Origin: Paenibacillus sp. PastM-3
Lineage (GTDB): Bacteria; Bacillota; Bacilli; Paenibacillales; Paenibacillaceae
Reading direction: 5' to 3'
DNA: 64,000 bases
Assembly (NCBI RefSeq): GCF_029893965.1
Contig: NZ_JARXXP010000005.1
Span: 124,001 to 188,000, forward strand
Below are positions 54,310 to 63,610 of the stretch, one piece after another. Positions within the stretch are counted from its first letter, which is position 1. Each line of letters opens with the position of its first letter. Position numbers and translations under genes: made by a program. The notes under the pieces are model-generated. The model was not told the origin of the DNA. It was given only the letters and a program-made list of their open reading frames with translations, and ran no database searches.

Positions 54310-55104
54310 TTAAGCCGTATACTCCGCCGCGGCTTCATCCCGCGAAGGAGCCTCACCCGCCATCTGCTTGAGCAGCTTCTTCATCATGACTGAGCCTTTG
54401 ACCTTCGTGTTCAGGCAAGGTGACACTTCAATGGTATAGCTGCCCCGTTGTACAGCTGCTCTAAGCTCCGCAACGGTTGAGCAGTCCTGCTCCAGCCGGT
54501 TCACGACACTGCCGTACTGCAGGCACTGATGGCTGTCACTGCCGGCAATCACCGGGATACCAAGACGCGCCGCAAACGGTTCGATCAGCGAACGGTAAGG
54601 CTGCTCGCCCTGCATGTAAATATCCTTGGCATTGAAGTCAAAAGCGTCCAGCCGGGCCAGCAGCGACGGGTCCAGATGATGCAGCGGTGTTGAGGTGCGG
54701 AACGGGTGGGCGCCGATTTTCCATAAGCCGCGGGCGTCGGCCAGATCCAGCAGCTGGCGGAACGGGATAAAGCTGTCTTCATGCGTATTGCCCTCAAGGG
54801 CGCAGCGTGCTTCCAGGATGTCCTCTTTCAGCCCGATCAGCAGGATGTGGCCGGTTTCGGCAATATCGACCTCCATCCCCGGAAAAATCCGCAGGCCGTC
54901 AGCCTCGTAATAATGTCCGTTGTACGGGTACATCCGGTCCAGCGTCTCATACATTCCGAAGAAATTGGAGGTGTTGAAGTGCTCCGTAAGCGCCAGCGCC
55001 TGCAGGCCGTTCGCCAGCGCCTCCCTGACCATTTCGCGGAAATATTCTTCCGAGAAGGCGGATTTCTTCGACAGCTTACCGTGGGTATGCAGATCTATTT
55101 TCAT
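54310..55104 (-). CDS. PHP-domain hydrolase
   Basis: 264 residues of the polymerase-and-histidinol-phosphatase fold: metal ligands in MKIDLHTHGKL (His6, His8), ALTEHFNTSNF, PGMEVDIAETGH, GAHPFR and the final GSDSHQ. Members cleave phosphate esters or act on nucleotides; the substrate here is unknown. No signal peptide. It is the last gene after the ECF transporter genes (56 nt gap), so its substrate may be a transported phosphorylated compound; that is inference. Confidence 0.88.
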   Translation of the reverse strand: MKIDLHTHGKLSKKSAFSEEYFREMVREALANGLQALALTEHFNTSNFFGMYETLDRMYPYNGHYYEADGLRIFPGMEVDIAETGHILLIGLKEDILEARCALEGNTHEDSFIPFRQLLDLADARGLWKIGAHPFRTSTPLHHLDPSLLARLDAFDFNAKDIYMQGEQPYRSLIEPFAARLGIPVIAGSDSHQCLQYGSVVNRLEQDCSTVAELRAAVQRGSYTIEVSPCLNTKVKGSVMMKKLLKQMAGEAPSRDEAAAEYTA

Positions 55105-55133
55105 ATAGGGATGATCCTCCTTAGTTTTCTGGG

Positions 55134-55172
55134 TTAATAGGGCAGATTAATAGAGCAGATTAATAGAGCAGA
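55134..55172. repeat. 13-bp tandem repeat at the end of the EcfT gene
   Basis: Three units of TTAATAGAGCAGA (first unit with G for A at position 8). The EcfT stop codon lies in the unit nearest the gene, so changes in copy number would leave the protein unchanged. Confidence 0.7.
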
Positions 55173-55996
55173 TTAGGAAAAGCGGCTCCCAGCGGGAACA
55201 GCAGGCTGATATATGCAGCGGAGAAGGCAGCAAACAGCCAGTCCCGGCGCTGCATGGCCAGATAGGACAGACGCAGCTTTTTGACCTTCGGATTGTTTAC
55301 TGCATAGGTGTAGCCCCTGGTCTCAAGGGCTTCAACCGTGGTGCGTGAACGCTTGGCTGTGTTCAGCATCAGCGGATAGAAGACCAGTACGAGAATCCGC
55401 AGGTAATACGCGGCGGTTCGCAGGTAGAGAAACCCGTGCTTCGCCGGCCGTTGCCCCCTGAGCCTGAACGAGAGCAAAATCTGGTGGAACTCCTCCAGCA
55501 GCGTCGGCAGAATGCGGTAACCATACGACAGGCTAAAGGCAAAAGCATCCGGAACACCGAGCGCGGATAGCCCGTCACTCAGGCGCTCAGGGTCAAGGCT
55601 GGAGAATACCGTAATGCTTGCCAGCGAAATCACCGACAGCTTGAGCGTCAGGGTCAGCATCGGCAGCAGCGATTCAGCGCCTCCGCCGAAGAACAGCGAC
55701 AGCAGGAACATCCAGCCGATCTGGCTGACCAGACCGAGACAGAGGATAAAGACAATATACGGACTGACCTTGGACAATACCGTCGTAACCACCATAAAGA
55801 CAAACATTCCGAGCAGGATCGTGCGGTTATAGATGAACCACGGCGTAATGGCAAAAAATAAGTACCAGATCAGCAGCATCCGCGGGTCAAGCCTGCCCAG
55901 AAACGTGCTGCTGCTGTTATACGCGGTGCTGAGCAGCTCCAGCTTGATGTGCTCAACGGAGATTTTGCCCAGCGCCCGTTTAACGGCTTCCACCAT
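55160..55996 (-). CDS. ECF transporter transmembrane (T) component
   Basis: EcfT couples ATP hydrolysis to movement of the S component. About 278 residues from the ATG at 55996 (7 nt after GGGGGAG). Seen: an early GRLDPRMLLIWYLFFAITPW, several membrane helices, and two Ala-Arg-type coupling motifs (FRLRGQRPA and EALETRGY). Its start overlaps the end of the ATPase gene by 17 nt. An alternative TTG lies two codons upstream. Confidence 0.9.
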   Translation of the reverse strand: MVEAVKRALGKISVEHIKLELLSTAYNSSSTFLGRLDPRMLLIWYLFFAITPWFIYNRTILLGMFVFMVVTTVLSKVSPYIVFILCLGLVSQIGWMFLLSLFFGGGAESLLPMLTLTLKLSVISLASITVFSSLDPERLSDGLSALGVPDAFAFSLSYGYRILPTLLEEFHQILLSFRLRGQRPAKHGFLYLRTAAYYLRILVLVFYPLMLNTAKRSRTTVEALETRGYTYAVNNPKVKKLRLSYLAMQRRDWLFAAFSAAYISLLFPLGAAFPNLLY

Positions 55997-57812
55997 GTAC
56001 AAGCTCCCCCTTTCTACATTCCGCCGCAGCGGTGAATGCCTCCAGGCTGCTGCAGATTTGCGGCAGGTTCAGCAACCGGCTCATTTCCATCAGCTGGGTT
56101 TCGGCTAGTCCGGCGCGCCGCAGCAGCTGCCCGTCTGAAAATATAGCCTTCTTATCGCCGTCGGCAAGAATCCGGCCTTCGCTCATCACGATGATCCGGG
56201 TAGCCCATTCGGCCACCAGAGCCATGTCATGCGTAGCGATGACAACCGTCTCGACATGGCCGCGCAGCGCCTCCAGCACCCGTGTCATCTCCTGCTTCGT
56301 TGAAATATCGAGATTGGCGGTCGGCTCATCCAGCAGCATGACTGCCGGACGGACGGCGGCGCCAATTGCCAGCGACACCCGGCGCTGCTGCCCGCCGCTG
56401 AGCAGCCGGGCATCCCGCTCGGCCAGCTCCTGCAGGCGGAAGGCCTGCAGCATCTCTTCAACTCTTTCGTCCAGATCTGCGAGCTTTCTCGCTTTCAGGT
56501 AATAAGCGATCTCTCCGCGTACCGAATCGTCGATGAACATATCCTCGGGGTTCTGGAACACATAAGACACGATGCCTGACAGCCGCTCCGGCGGCAATCC
56601 GTTCACGGTAATGTCTTTGACCTGTACAGTACCGCCGGTCGGGACAGTGATGCCGGCAATCAGCTTCATCAGCGAGGATTTGCCCGCTCCATTGTTGCCG
56701 ATCAGCGCCACGCGCTCCCCGGCGTACAGCTCCAGGCTAATGCCGCCGATCACCGGCTGCAGCGTCTTGTGGATTGTCCGGTATGAGAGCTTGATCTGCT
56801 CCATCCGGACAATCGGTTCTGCCTTATGGGAGCCGACCCCGGCTGCAGTAGTACCCGCATGCGGTGTGGCACCCGAAGGAACTGCTGGATCAGCTTCGGC
56901 TGAAGCTGCAGCCAGAGTCTGGGCATTGGCAGCATTGACAGCATTAGCAGTATTAGCGGCATTCACATCAGCAGCCCGACTCCCAAACCAAGCCCGCCCC
57001 TCCTTACAGCTGAGCGGATAATCCCCGGCTGCCTGCCGGTCCGGCTGGAGCAGCCAGGCCGCCCGGGTCACATCGGGCGGGTAAATCCCTAAAGCGAGCA
57101 GCTCCTCCACCGAGGTGAGCGCTTCGCGGACCGGCTTCTGCCAGCGCAGCCGCCCGCCGTCCATGAGCACCACTGAGCGGCAGTACTCCGCAATGAACTC
57201 CGCGTGATGCTCAATCACAACTATCGTCTTGCCGTGGTGCTCATTCAGCCGGCGCAGGATTTCATAGATCTGCCGCGCATGCTGCGGATCGAGCTGGGCC
57301 ACCGGCTCATCGATGACCAGGATGTCCGGGTCCATCGCAAGGGCCCCGGCCAGCGCCAGCAGATGCTTTTGCCCGCCGCTGAGCTGCCAGATGAATTCAC
57401 GGCTCAAACCGCTCAGGCCCGTAAGCTCCAGAGCACGCCGTCCCCGCTCCCGGTAATCGGCCAGCCCGTAATTGAGCGGCGTGAAGCACACATCATCCAG
57501 CACCGTCGGCCGGACCAGCTGGTTCTCGAAATCCTGATACACATATCCGATATGCCGGGACAGCTCGCTGACCCGCTTGCCTTCCGCTGATTCTCCCAGC
57601 AGCTTAAGCTCACCTTCAAAGTCACCGGTGTAATAATGCGGAATCAGCCCGTTGAAGCATTTGCACAGTGTCGATTTGCCCGAGCCGTTGCTGCCGATGA
57701 CCGCCACGAAATCCCCCTGCTGGAGGGTCAACGAAACCTCCTGCAGCACCGGCTGTTCCGCACCGGGATAGGTAAAGGATACATTGCTCAGTTCCAGCAG
57801 CGGCTTATCCAT
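55980..57812 (-). CDS. ECF transporter ATPase, two ABC domains fused
   Basis: 610 residues holding both EcfA-type ATPases. Domain 1: Walker A GSNGSGKST (40-48), signature LSGGQ (144-148), Walker B LVIDEP (165-170). Domain 2: Walker A GNNGAGKSS (from 372), signature LSGGQQRRVSL and Walker B MLLDEPTANLD. The two are joined by an Ala/Asn-rich linker of about 50 residues (281-330). It starts inside the last codons of the S-component gene. Fusion of the two halves is seen in YkoD-type transporters. Confidence 0.94.
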   Translation of the reverse strand: MDKPLLELSNVSFTYPGAEQPVLQEVSLTLQQGDFVAVIGSNGSGKSTLCKCFNGLIPHYYTGDFEGELKLLGESAEGKRVSELSRHIGYVYQDFENQLVRPTVLDDVCFTPLNYGLADYRERGRRALELTGLSGLSREFIWQLSGGQKHLLALAGALAMDPDILVIDEPVAQLDPQHARQIYEILRRLNEHHGKTIVVIEHHAEFIAEYCRSVVLMDGGRLRWQKPVREALTSVEELLALGIYPPDVTRAAWLLQPDRQAAGDYPLSCKEGRAWFGSRAADVNAANTANAVNAANAQTLAAASAEADPAVPSGATPHAGTTAAGVGSHKAEPIVRMEQIKLSYRTIHKTLQPVIGGISLELYAGERVALIGNNGAGKSSLMKLIAGITVPTGGTVQVKDITVNGLPPERLSGIVSYVFQNPEDMFIDDSVRGEIAYYLKARKLADLDERVEEMLQAFRLQELAERDARLLSGGQQRRVSLAIGAAVRPAVMLLDEPTANLDISTKQEMTRVLEALRGHVETVVIATHDMALVAEWATRIIVMSEGRILADGDKKAIFSDGQLLRRAGLAETQLMEMSRLLNLPQICSSLEAFTAAAECRKGELVHGGSR

Positions 57813-58704
57813 CCAGCTGCCCCGCTTCCTGCCGCCTGCGCGAAGCCTTCCGCAGGATTACCGCCAGCACTGCTGCTGCAACTACTGCTGCTGCAACTAC
57901 TGCGGCTGCCAGCATGCTGATCCAGATCAGCAGCCCTTCATGCGACTCTGCCCCCGGCAGCTCGAATTCGCCGATGCTCCAGCCGGACTCCGACAGCAGC
58001 TCTGCCCCCATCGCAATCAGGGCCAGCAGAATGGCGCCGCCCAGCAGCTTCGGCGACAGCCACGATTTGCTCCCGGAAGCATACTGCATATTCCGTTCGC
58101 GCGGCTTCATGCCGAGCAGCGGTTCGATTTTACCGTACAAGCGGGGTACCAGATACATCGTCGGCAGCAAAGCGAACAGAATGCCCGAGAACAGTACATC
58201 ATTCAGAAATCCGACACCTTCGATGATGACAATACTTTCAGCTAAGCCTTGAACCGCTTCAAGCTCCTCCACACCGACCCACACCTTGGCAATGTCGATG
58301 ACCGAGCTGCAGAACTGGTGGATCGCCACCCCGCTGATCGCCGCGATGCCGACCTGCCTGCGGTTTTTGGGATCGGACACCATCCGGCCGGCGATGTACA
58401 TTGCGAGCGAGAACGTAATGAATTTTTCCAGCTCACCCAGCCCGCCGAACTGCCCCAGCATCAGCTCACCGAAGATCACTTCGCCAACCGCCGCCCCCAC
58501 CGCCGCATACAGCGGGTGAAACAGCATACAGAGCGTCAGCGGAATGAAGGCGAAATACTCGACCGACAGCTCAATCGGCCCCAGCTGGACACTTGGAATC
58601 AGCTCCGTGAACATGTTGGACAAACCGTAGAGCGACATGGACAGCACGAAGATCATCATTTTCTGGGATTGGGTCAGCGTGTAGCGCGTTTTTAACGTAC
58701 TCAT
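57805..58704 (-). CDS. ECF transporter substrate-binding (S) component, substrate unknown
   Basis: 299 residues. The first 200 form the membrane-helical S fold (VQLGPIELSVEYFAFIPLTL, AAVGAAVGEVIFGELMLG, IIEGVGFLNDVLFSGILFAL). After a cytoplasmic linker there are two more membrane segments (KLLGGAILLALIAMGAELLS and an Ala/Val-rich helix near the end), making it about 100 residues longer than common S components. No known vitamin motif is recognised. No riboswitch was found upstream; the divergent SIS-domain regulator is the likely control. Confidence 0.82.
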   Translation of the reverse strand: MSTLKTRYTLTQSQKMMIFVLSMSLYGLSNMFTELIPSVQLGPIELSVEYFAFIPLTLCMLFHPLYAAVGAAVGEVIFGELMLGQFGGLGELEKFITFSLAMYIAGRMVSDPKNRRQVGIAAISGVAIHQFCSSVIDIAKVWVGVEELEAVQGLAESIVIIEGVGFLNDVLFSGILFALLPTMYLVPRLYGKIEPLLGMKPRERNMQYASGSKSWLSPKLLGGAILLALIAMGAELLSESGWSIGEFELPGAESHEGLLIWISMLAAAVVAAAVVAAAVLAVILRKASRRRQEAGQLDG

Positions 58705-58813
58705 TTCGTAATGGCCCCCTTCAAGAATTTAACTTAAGTATAGAAAGAGCATGTCAGCACAGCTTTTCCCGTTTGTTAAGAGGGTGTAATCTTTTTTCCA
58801 TGTTTTTTAACGC

Positions 58814-58829
58814 TGTAAAAATATTTACA
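58814..58829. promoter_or_regulatory. Palindrome between the ECF operon and the RpiR-type regulator
   Basis: TGTAAA-AATA-TTTACA, a perfect 6-bp inverted repeat, in the 182-nt divergent gap. A likely operator for the regulator, acting on one or both promoters. Confidence 0.5.
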
Positions 58830-58886
58830 ACACACTGGCAGGCTATAGTGGAGGAGCATCATCATTCCAGGAGGTCAACTGCCTAT

Positions 58887-59720
58887 ATGTATAAGGACTG
58901 GAACCGTCGTCCCTTTTCCCCGAACCAGCGGGTAATTGCCGATTTCATTCAAAAAAATGAGCTGCGCGTCCTCTACATGACCGAGCAGGAAATGGCCGAC
59001 GAGCTGGGCATCAGCATCGCCTCGGTCTCCCGCTTCTGGAAAGCGGCCGGCTACCGCCACGCCAAGGATTTCAAGAACAGCCTGCGCTTCCGCTTCGAGT
59101 CCACCCCGTCCGAAAAAATGCGCGATGCCATGCAGCGGACCGGCGGCAGCTCCCTCCCGCAAATGCTGCTGGATGTAGCCTCGCATCACCTGCAGGAGAC
59201 GAACCGCTACCTGAACGAAGCCATTCTTGAGCGCGCGGTAGCCGCCCTGTCCGCTGCCCGGCATATTTACATTTACAGCCCCGGCCCGTGCGCCGGTCTC
59301 GCCGAGCTGATGATTTACCGGATGGCCCGCTACGGGCTGAACCTGAAAAAGATGGCACCCAGCGGCCATGAGCTGATGGAGTCCCTGATGCATGCCGGCA
59401 AAAAGGATGTCGTACTCGTCTTCGGCTTCGTCCAGCTGCTGCCTGAAACGGATGTCATCCTCGACTATGCGCAGGAGGCAGGCTACTTCGTCATCCTGAT
59501 TACCGACAGGCTGGTCTTTCCCCGTTCGCAGGATGCCGATATTGTGCTGTACGCCGGGCGGGGTGAGGTATGGGAATTTCATTCGATGGTCGGACCCATT
59601 TACATTATCGAAAATCTGATCCTCGGCGTCGGCCTGCTGAGCAAGGACCGCAGCTTGAAGAAGCTCGACAAGCTCCAGCAGCTGCGGGCAAGGTACGGGA
59701 GCAGGCTGCCGCGGAGCTGA
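58887..59720 (+). CDS. RpiR/MurR-family regulator with SIS domain
   Basis: 277 residues from the ATG at 58887 (AGGAGGT about 11 nt upstream). An N-terminal HTH (YMTEQEMADELGISIASVSR) is followed by a C-terminal SIS domain (about 120-250, HIYIYSPGPCAGLAELMIYR and VVLVFGFVQLLPETDVILDY), which in this family binds phosphosugars. It is divergent from the ECF operon, which it probably controls. A longer frame adds 38 unsupported residues upstream. Confidence 0.9.
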   Translation: MYKDWNRRPFSPNQRVIADFIQKNELRVLYMTEQEMADELGISIASVSRFWKAAGYRHAKDFKNSLRFRFESTPSEKMRDAMQRTGGSSLPQMLLDVASHHLQETNRYLNEAILERAVAALSAARHIYIYSPGPCAGLAELMIYRMARYGLNLKKMAPSGHELMESLMHAGKKDVVLVFGFVQLLPETDVILDYAQEAGYFVILITDRLVFPRSQDADIVLYAGRGEVWEFHSMVGPIYIIENLILGVGLLSKDRSLKKLDKLQQLRARYGSRLPRS

Positions 59721-59733
59721 TTATGTGCGCAGC

Positions 59734-59784
59734 AAAAAGACGCCTGGCGTAGGACTTATTGGTCCTGGTGCGGGCGTCTTTTTA
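59734..59784. terminator. Terminator of the RpiR-type gene
   Basis: AAAAAGACGCC and GGGCGTCTTTTT pair, with an inner GGAC/GTCC stem. Confidence 0.8.
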
Positions 59785-59796
59785 TGGATCTCATTA

Positions 59797-59985
59797 ATCT
59801 AGTTGGATTTTTGCCACTTAATTTCAGTACTTTTCGATATTTACATCATTTAGTTGGAAAAACGTCATCTATATGGAGCCATTTACCGTTCTAAAGGCCA
59901 TTCGGGCGAAATGAAGTGGTGTTTTTCCAATTAGTTTCCTGATTTCGGAATTTATCAGAGAATTAGGTGGCGAATTTCCACTTAG
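59797..59985. repeat. Dispersed repeat, copy 2
   Basis: About 189 bp matching 40064-40256 over its whole length in the same orientation (for example AGTTGGATTTTTGC, TTAGTTGGAAAAACGTCATC, GAAATGAAGTGGTGTTTTTCC, ATTTCCACTTAG). Central parts differ more than the half-sites. It fills most of the 316-nt gap between the RpiR-type gene and the OsmC gene. Confidence 0.75.
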
Positions 59986-60036
59986 TATGAATTCAGATCA
60001 ATAAAGTGCTCCATCAGACAGCTCATTCTGCTTCAT

Positions 60037-60495
60037 TTACACCGCATCCGGCTCCGCCGTAACAATACTAGGCAGCGTCTCTATCGCTACATTTCCCGCC
60101 ACGGCCCGCGAGATCATACAAGACTGCTCGGCCTTATGCGCCAGCCGTTCTGTTTTCGCAAGCTCAGCCTCAGTCACATCTGCTCTGAGCACAATACGCG
60201 GCTTATGCACAATCCGTTCGTACGTAAACACATTATTCGTCACATCCACGGTCGCCTCGGACTCCAGCGTCAGCTCCTGAGGTGTAATATCGGAACGCTC
60301 CAGCATCGCTGCCAGTGTAATCAGATAACAGGTAGCCGCTGCCCCCAGCAGCATTTCATCAGGATTGGTCCCCGTTCCCGGCCCGCCCATCTCCTGGGGA
60401 ATCGATATGACTGTTTTCAGCCCGCCTGCGTCAATATGCCCCTCACTGTTACGTCCGCCGTTCCAAACCGCTTTTAGATGAAAAGGATGTTTCAT
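60037..60495 (-). CDS. OsmC-family peroxiredoxin-like protein
   Basis: 152 residues. The two redox cysteines are Cys56 (GAAATCYLITLAAML) and Cys126 (KAEQSCMISRAVAGN). The glycine-rich SIPQEMGGPGTGTNPDEML loop is present. It is of the OsmC/YhfA branch rather than Ohr, unlike the gene at 13644. It probably reduces organic peroxides. No regulator is adjacent. Confidence 0.9.
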   Translation of the reverse strand: MKHPFHLKAVWNGGRNSEGHIDAGGLKTVISIPQEMGGPGTGTNPDEMLLGAAATCYLITLAAMLERSDITPQELTLESEATVDVTNNVFTYERIVHKPRIVLRADVTEAELAKTERLAHKAEQSCMISRAVAGNVAIETLPSIVTAEPDAV

Positions 60496-60522
60496 GTTCT
60501 AGCCTCATTCCTCTCTTTAAAG

Positions 60523-60743
60523 TTACTGAACCCCCGCTGTACCTAACGTAGACTCAATAGCGCTTTTATAGTTTGTCCATTCAAAATAAAAAGGGCCAGA
60601 TCATACTTTATAAGCTTCTGGTACAGGGGATGTCCGTCAATAATCAGATCAGCAAACTTAGTATTTTTATTCCCGTCCTGCGCAGGATCGGATTCATCGA
60701 ACCGGGTTCCGGGTCTGGTCTCCAAGTAATTTATTGTGTTCAT
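60523..60743 (-). pseudogene. Small hypothetical gene, probably frameshifted
   Basis: The ATG at 60743 follows AAGGAG by 5 nt and reads MNTINYLETRPGTRFDESDP, then FADLIIDGHPLYQKLIKYDL. At about 60597 the frame changes to an atypical tail and stops at 60543. In the neighbouring frame the sequence continues GPFYFEWTNYKSAIESTLGT to a stop at 60523. The join suggests one lost base in an original gene of about 73 codons. The family is not named; the first half resembles small proteins I recall from Bacillota. Confidence 0.5.
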
Positions 60744-60852
60744 TGATTCTCCTTACAGGTGGAATAATGAAGCAAAGGCTAAGCCGTATTATACCATGGC
60801 AAACCAGCATCTCAATATTTTAGACTATCTTCGTTTTTCCATTCTCCATATA

Positions 60853-60900
60853 TTTACATCTTTTGTTACATATGCTATATTTTCTATGAAAGCGCCATCA
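60853..60900 (+). promoter_or_regulatory. GH26 promoter with overlapping CcpA (cre) site
   Basis: TTTACA (60853-60858) and TATATT (60876-60881) with 17-nt spacing. TGAAAGCGCCATCA (60887-60900), one base from the usual cre consensus, covers the predicted transcription start. Confidence 0.65.
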
Positions 60901-60956
60901 TGAATCAGTAGACTATAAGTTATTCATCCTATTTCATTATGGAAAGGAAGATGACG

Positions 60957-63545
60957 ATGAAAGATTTAGTCAAAAAAGCAGGCGCAATGGTGCTCGTAAT
61001 TACTCTGCTGCTTGGAATGGTGAGGCTTGCCCCCGCTCATGCAGAAGCCCCGCTGTACACGATTGAAAGTGAAAATGCCCAGCTCAGCTCCGACCTCCAG
61101 GTAGTTACGCAGATTTACGGAACACCCAAGCCTGGCTACTCCGGAAGCGGCTTTGTCTGGATGCAGAACTCCGGCACATTAACCTTCTCAGTCACTGTCC
61201 CGGAAACCGGCATGTATTCGGTCAGTACCCGGTATATGCAGGAGCTTAGCGCTGACGGCAGGCAGCAGTCTTTAACCGTAAACGGCGTTACCAAAGGCAC
61301 GTATATGCTGCCCTACACAACCACCTGGAAGGATTTCGATTTCGGCTTCCACAAGCTGAACCAGGGCGTCAACACCCTCCAGATCAAGGCAGGCTGGGGC
61401 TTCGCCTATTTCGATACCTTCACTGTCGATTATGCTGATCTCGATCCTCTGAATGTGCAGCCGGTCCTCACCGATCCCCAGGCCACCCCGGAAACACAGC
61501 TGCTGATGAACTATTTAACAGAGGTTTACGGCAATCATATCATCTCCGGCCAGCAGGAGATTTACGGCGGCGGGAATGACGGTAATGCCGAGCTTGAGTT
61601 CGACTGGATTCACAATCTGACCGGCAAATATCCGGCGATCCGCGGCTTTGACTTCATGAACTATAATCCGCTGTATGGCTGGGAGGACGGAACAACGAGC
61701 CGGATGATCGACTGGGTCAATAACCGCGGAGGGATCGCAACCGCCTCCTGGCATATCAATGTGCCCCGTGACTTTACCACCTATCAGGCCGGCGAATTCG
61801 TAGACTGGAAGAAAGCCACCTACAAGCCGACAGAAACCAATTTTAATACGGCCAATGCAGTCATTCCCGGTACCAAAGAATATCAGTATGTGATGACGGC
61901 TATCGATGATCTGGCGGAGCAGCTGCTGATTCTGCAGGATAACAACGTTCCAGTCCTGTTCCGTCCTTACCATGAGGCAGAGGGTAACGCGGGCTGAACG
62001 GGGAAGGCGCCTGGTTCTGGTGGGCATCGGCCGGGGCTGAGGTCTACAAGCAGCTATGGGATCAGCTCTATACCAGACTCACAGAAACGTATGGCCTGCA
62101 CAACCTGATCTGGACCTACAACAGCTATGTATACAGCACTTCTCCGGCATGGTATCCGGGCAAGACCCAGGTCGATCTGGTCGGTTACGATAAATACAAT
62201 ACAATCTACAACCGCTATGACGGATTGTCCGGCGTGCCTAATGAGGATGCGATTACTTCGATTTTTTATCAGCTGGTGGACTTAACCGGCGGTACCAAAA
62301 TGGTAGCGATGACGGAAAACGACACCATCCCGAGCGTAAAGAACCTGACAGAGGAGAAATCCGGCTGGCTCTACTTCCTGCCTTGGTACGGCGAACATCT
62401 TATGAGCTCTGCTTTTAATTATCCGGCGACCCTGACAACGCTCTACCAGAGCAATTATGTCATTACCCTGGATGAGCTGCCTGACCTGAGTGTGAATAAC
62501 CCCATTCCAAATGCGTCTATCACACCGGCAAACGTCGAATTTGACAAAAATACGCCTAATCAGAGTGACAAAGCTATAACCGTAATTCCTAACGGCAATA
62601 CGCTAACCGCTCTCCGGGCAGGCACTACCGCCTTGACTGCAGCTCTGGATTACACCCTGAACGGAAATACGCTGACTCTGAAAAAAGCGTACCTTGCCCA
62701 GCTGCCGGTCGGCGAGCATTCCATCGTGCTGGACTTCAATCAGGGACAAGACCCTGTTATTGAAGGTTAAAATCATTGATACAACACCGGGGCCGGGGCC
62801 GGACGCTTCAATTGCGCCGGTAACTTCAGCCTTTGACAAAGCGGCAGCCCTGCAGCAGGACATCTCCGTAGCTCTCTCCTTGAACGGACATCAGCTGACA
62901 AGTGTGACCAAAGGAACTGCCGCGCTTGCCTCCGGCCAGGATTATACGGCAACAAGCACTGCTGTTGTTCTGAAAAAATCGTATCTTGCTACTCTGCCGG
63001 TCGGCCAGCATGTGATAACCTTTCATTTTAACGCGGGGAATAATGCCGTTCTTACTGTAAATGTGACGGACAGCAGTGTTACCGTACCGGCAGGAAACCT
63101 GACGATCCAGGCCTTTAACGGCAACACCAGTGCCTCCAGCAGCGGCATATCGCCAAAATTCAAAGTAACCAACAACGGAACCTCGGCGATCCAGCTTAGC
63201 GACGTCAAGCTCCGGTATTACTACACCATCGACGGGGATAAAGCGCAGAGCTTCTGGAGCGACTGGGCCAGTGTCGGAAGCGCAAATGTCACCGCCAATT
63301 TTGCGAAGCTGGAAACCCCGGTAACCGGAGCGGACTATGCGCTGGAGATCGGCTTTACTAGTGCAGCGGGAATCCTTAATCCCGGCCAGAGCGCAGAAAT
63401 CCAGACCCGCTTCTCCAAATCCGACTGGTCCAATTACAATCAGGCTGACGATTACTCCTTCAAGGCCTCCGGCACCCAGTTCGCCAACCATGATAAAGTC
63501 ACCGGTTATGTGAGCGGCCAGCTGGTGTGGGGAATTGAGCCTTAA
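60957..63545 (+). pseudogene. Secreted GH26 beta-mannanase with X2 and CBM3 modules, interrupted by two frameshifts
   Basis: A modular enzyme of about 860 residues: signal peptide (cleavage near AHA), an N-terminal carbohydrate-binding-like domain (about 30-155), a GH26 catalytic domain with acid/base Glu in RPYHEAEG and nucleophile Glu in MTENDTIPS, two X2 modules (each with LKK-YLA-LPVG), and a C-terminal CBM3 cellulose-binding module. One base is missing near 61989 (GGCGGG expected, GCGGG seen) and one is extra near 62757; the frame is the same before and after. I start at the ATG 8 nt after AAAGGA. Confidence 0.8.
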
Positions 63546-63550
63546 GCAGG

Positions 63551-63584
63551 TAAAAAAATGGACCAGGGGATTTCCCCTGGTCCA
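63551..63584 (-). terminator. Terminator of the right-edge gene
   Basis: TGGACCAGGGGA-TT-TCCCCTGGTCCA, a perfect 12-bp stem; the T7 run is on the minus-strand side. It may also act weakly on GH26. Confidence 0.85.
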
Positions 63585-63610
63585 CTCTTCACTTTGTACT
63601 TAAAAACGTA

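Noticed and set aside
59797..59985. CRISPR-like spacing of repeated units
   Set aside because: Half-sites are irregularly spaced and inverted, and no cas genes are present.
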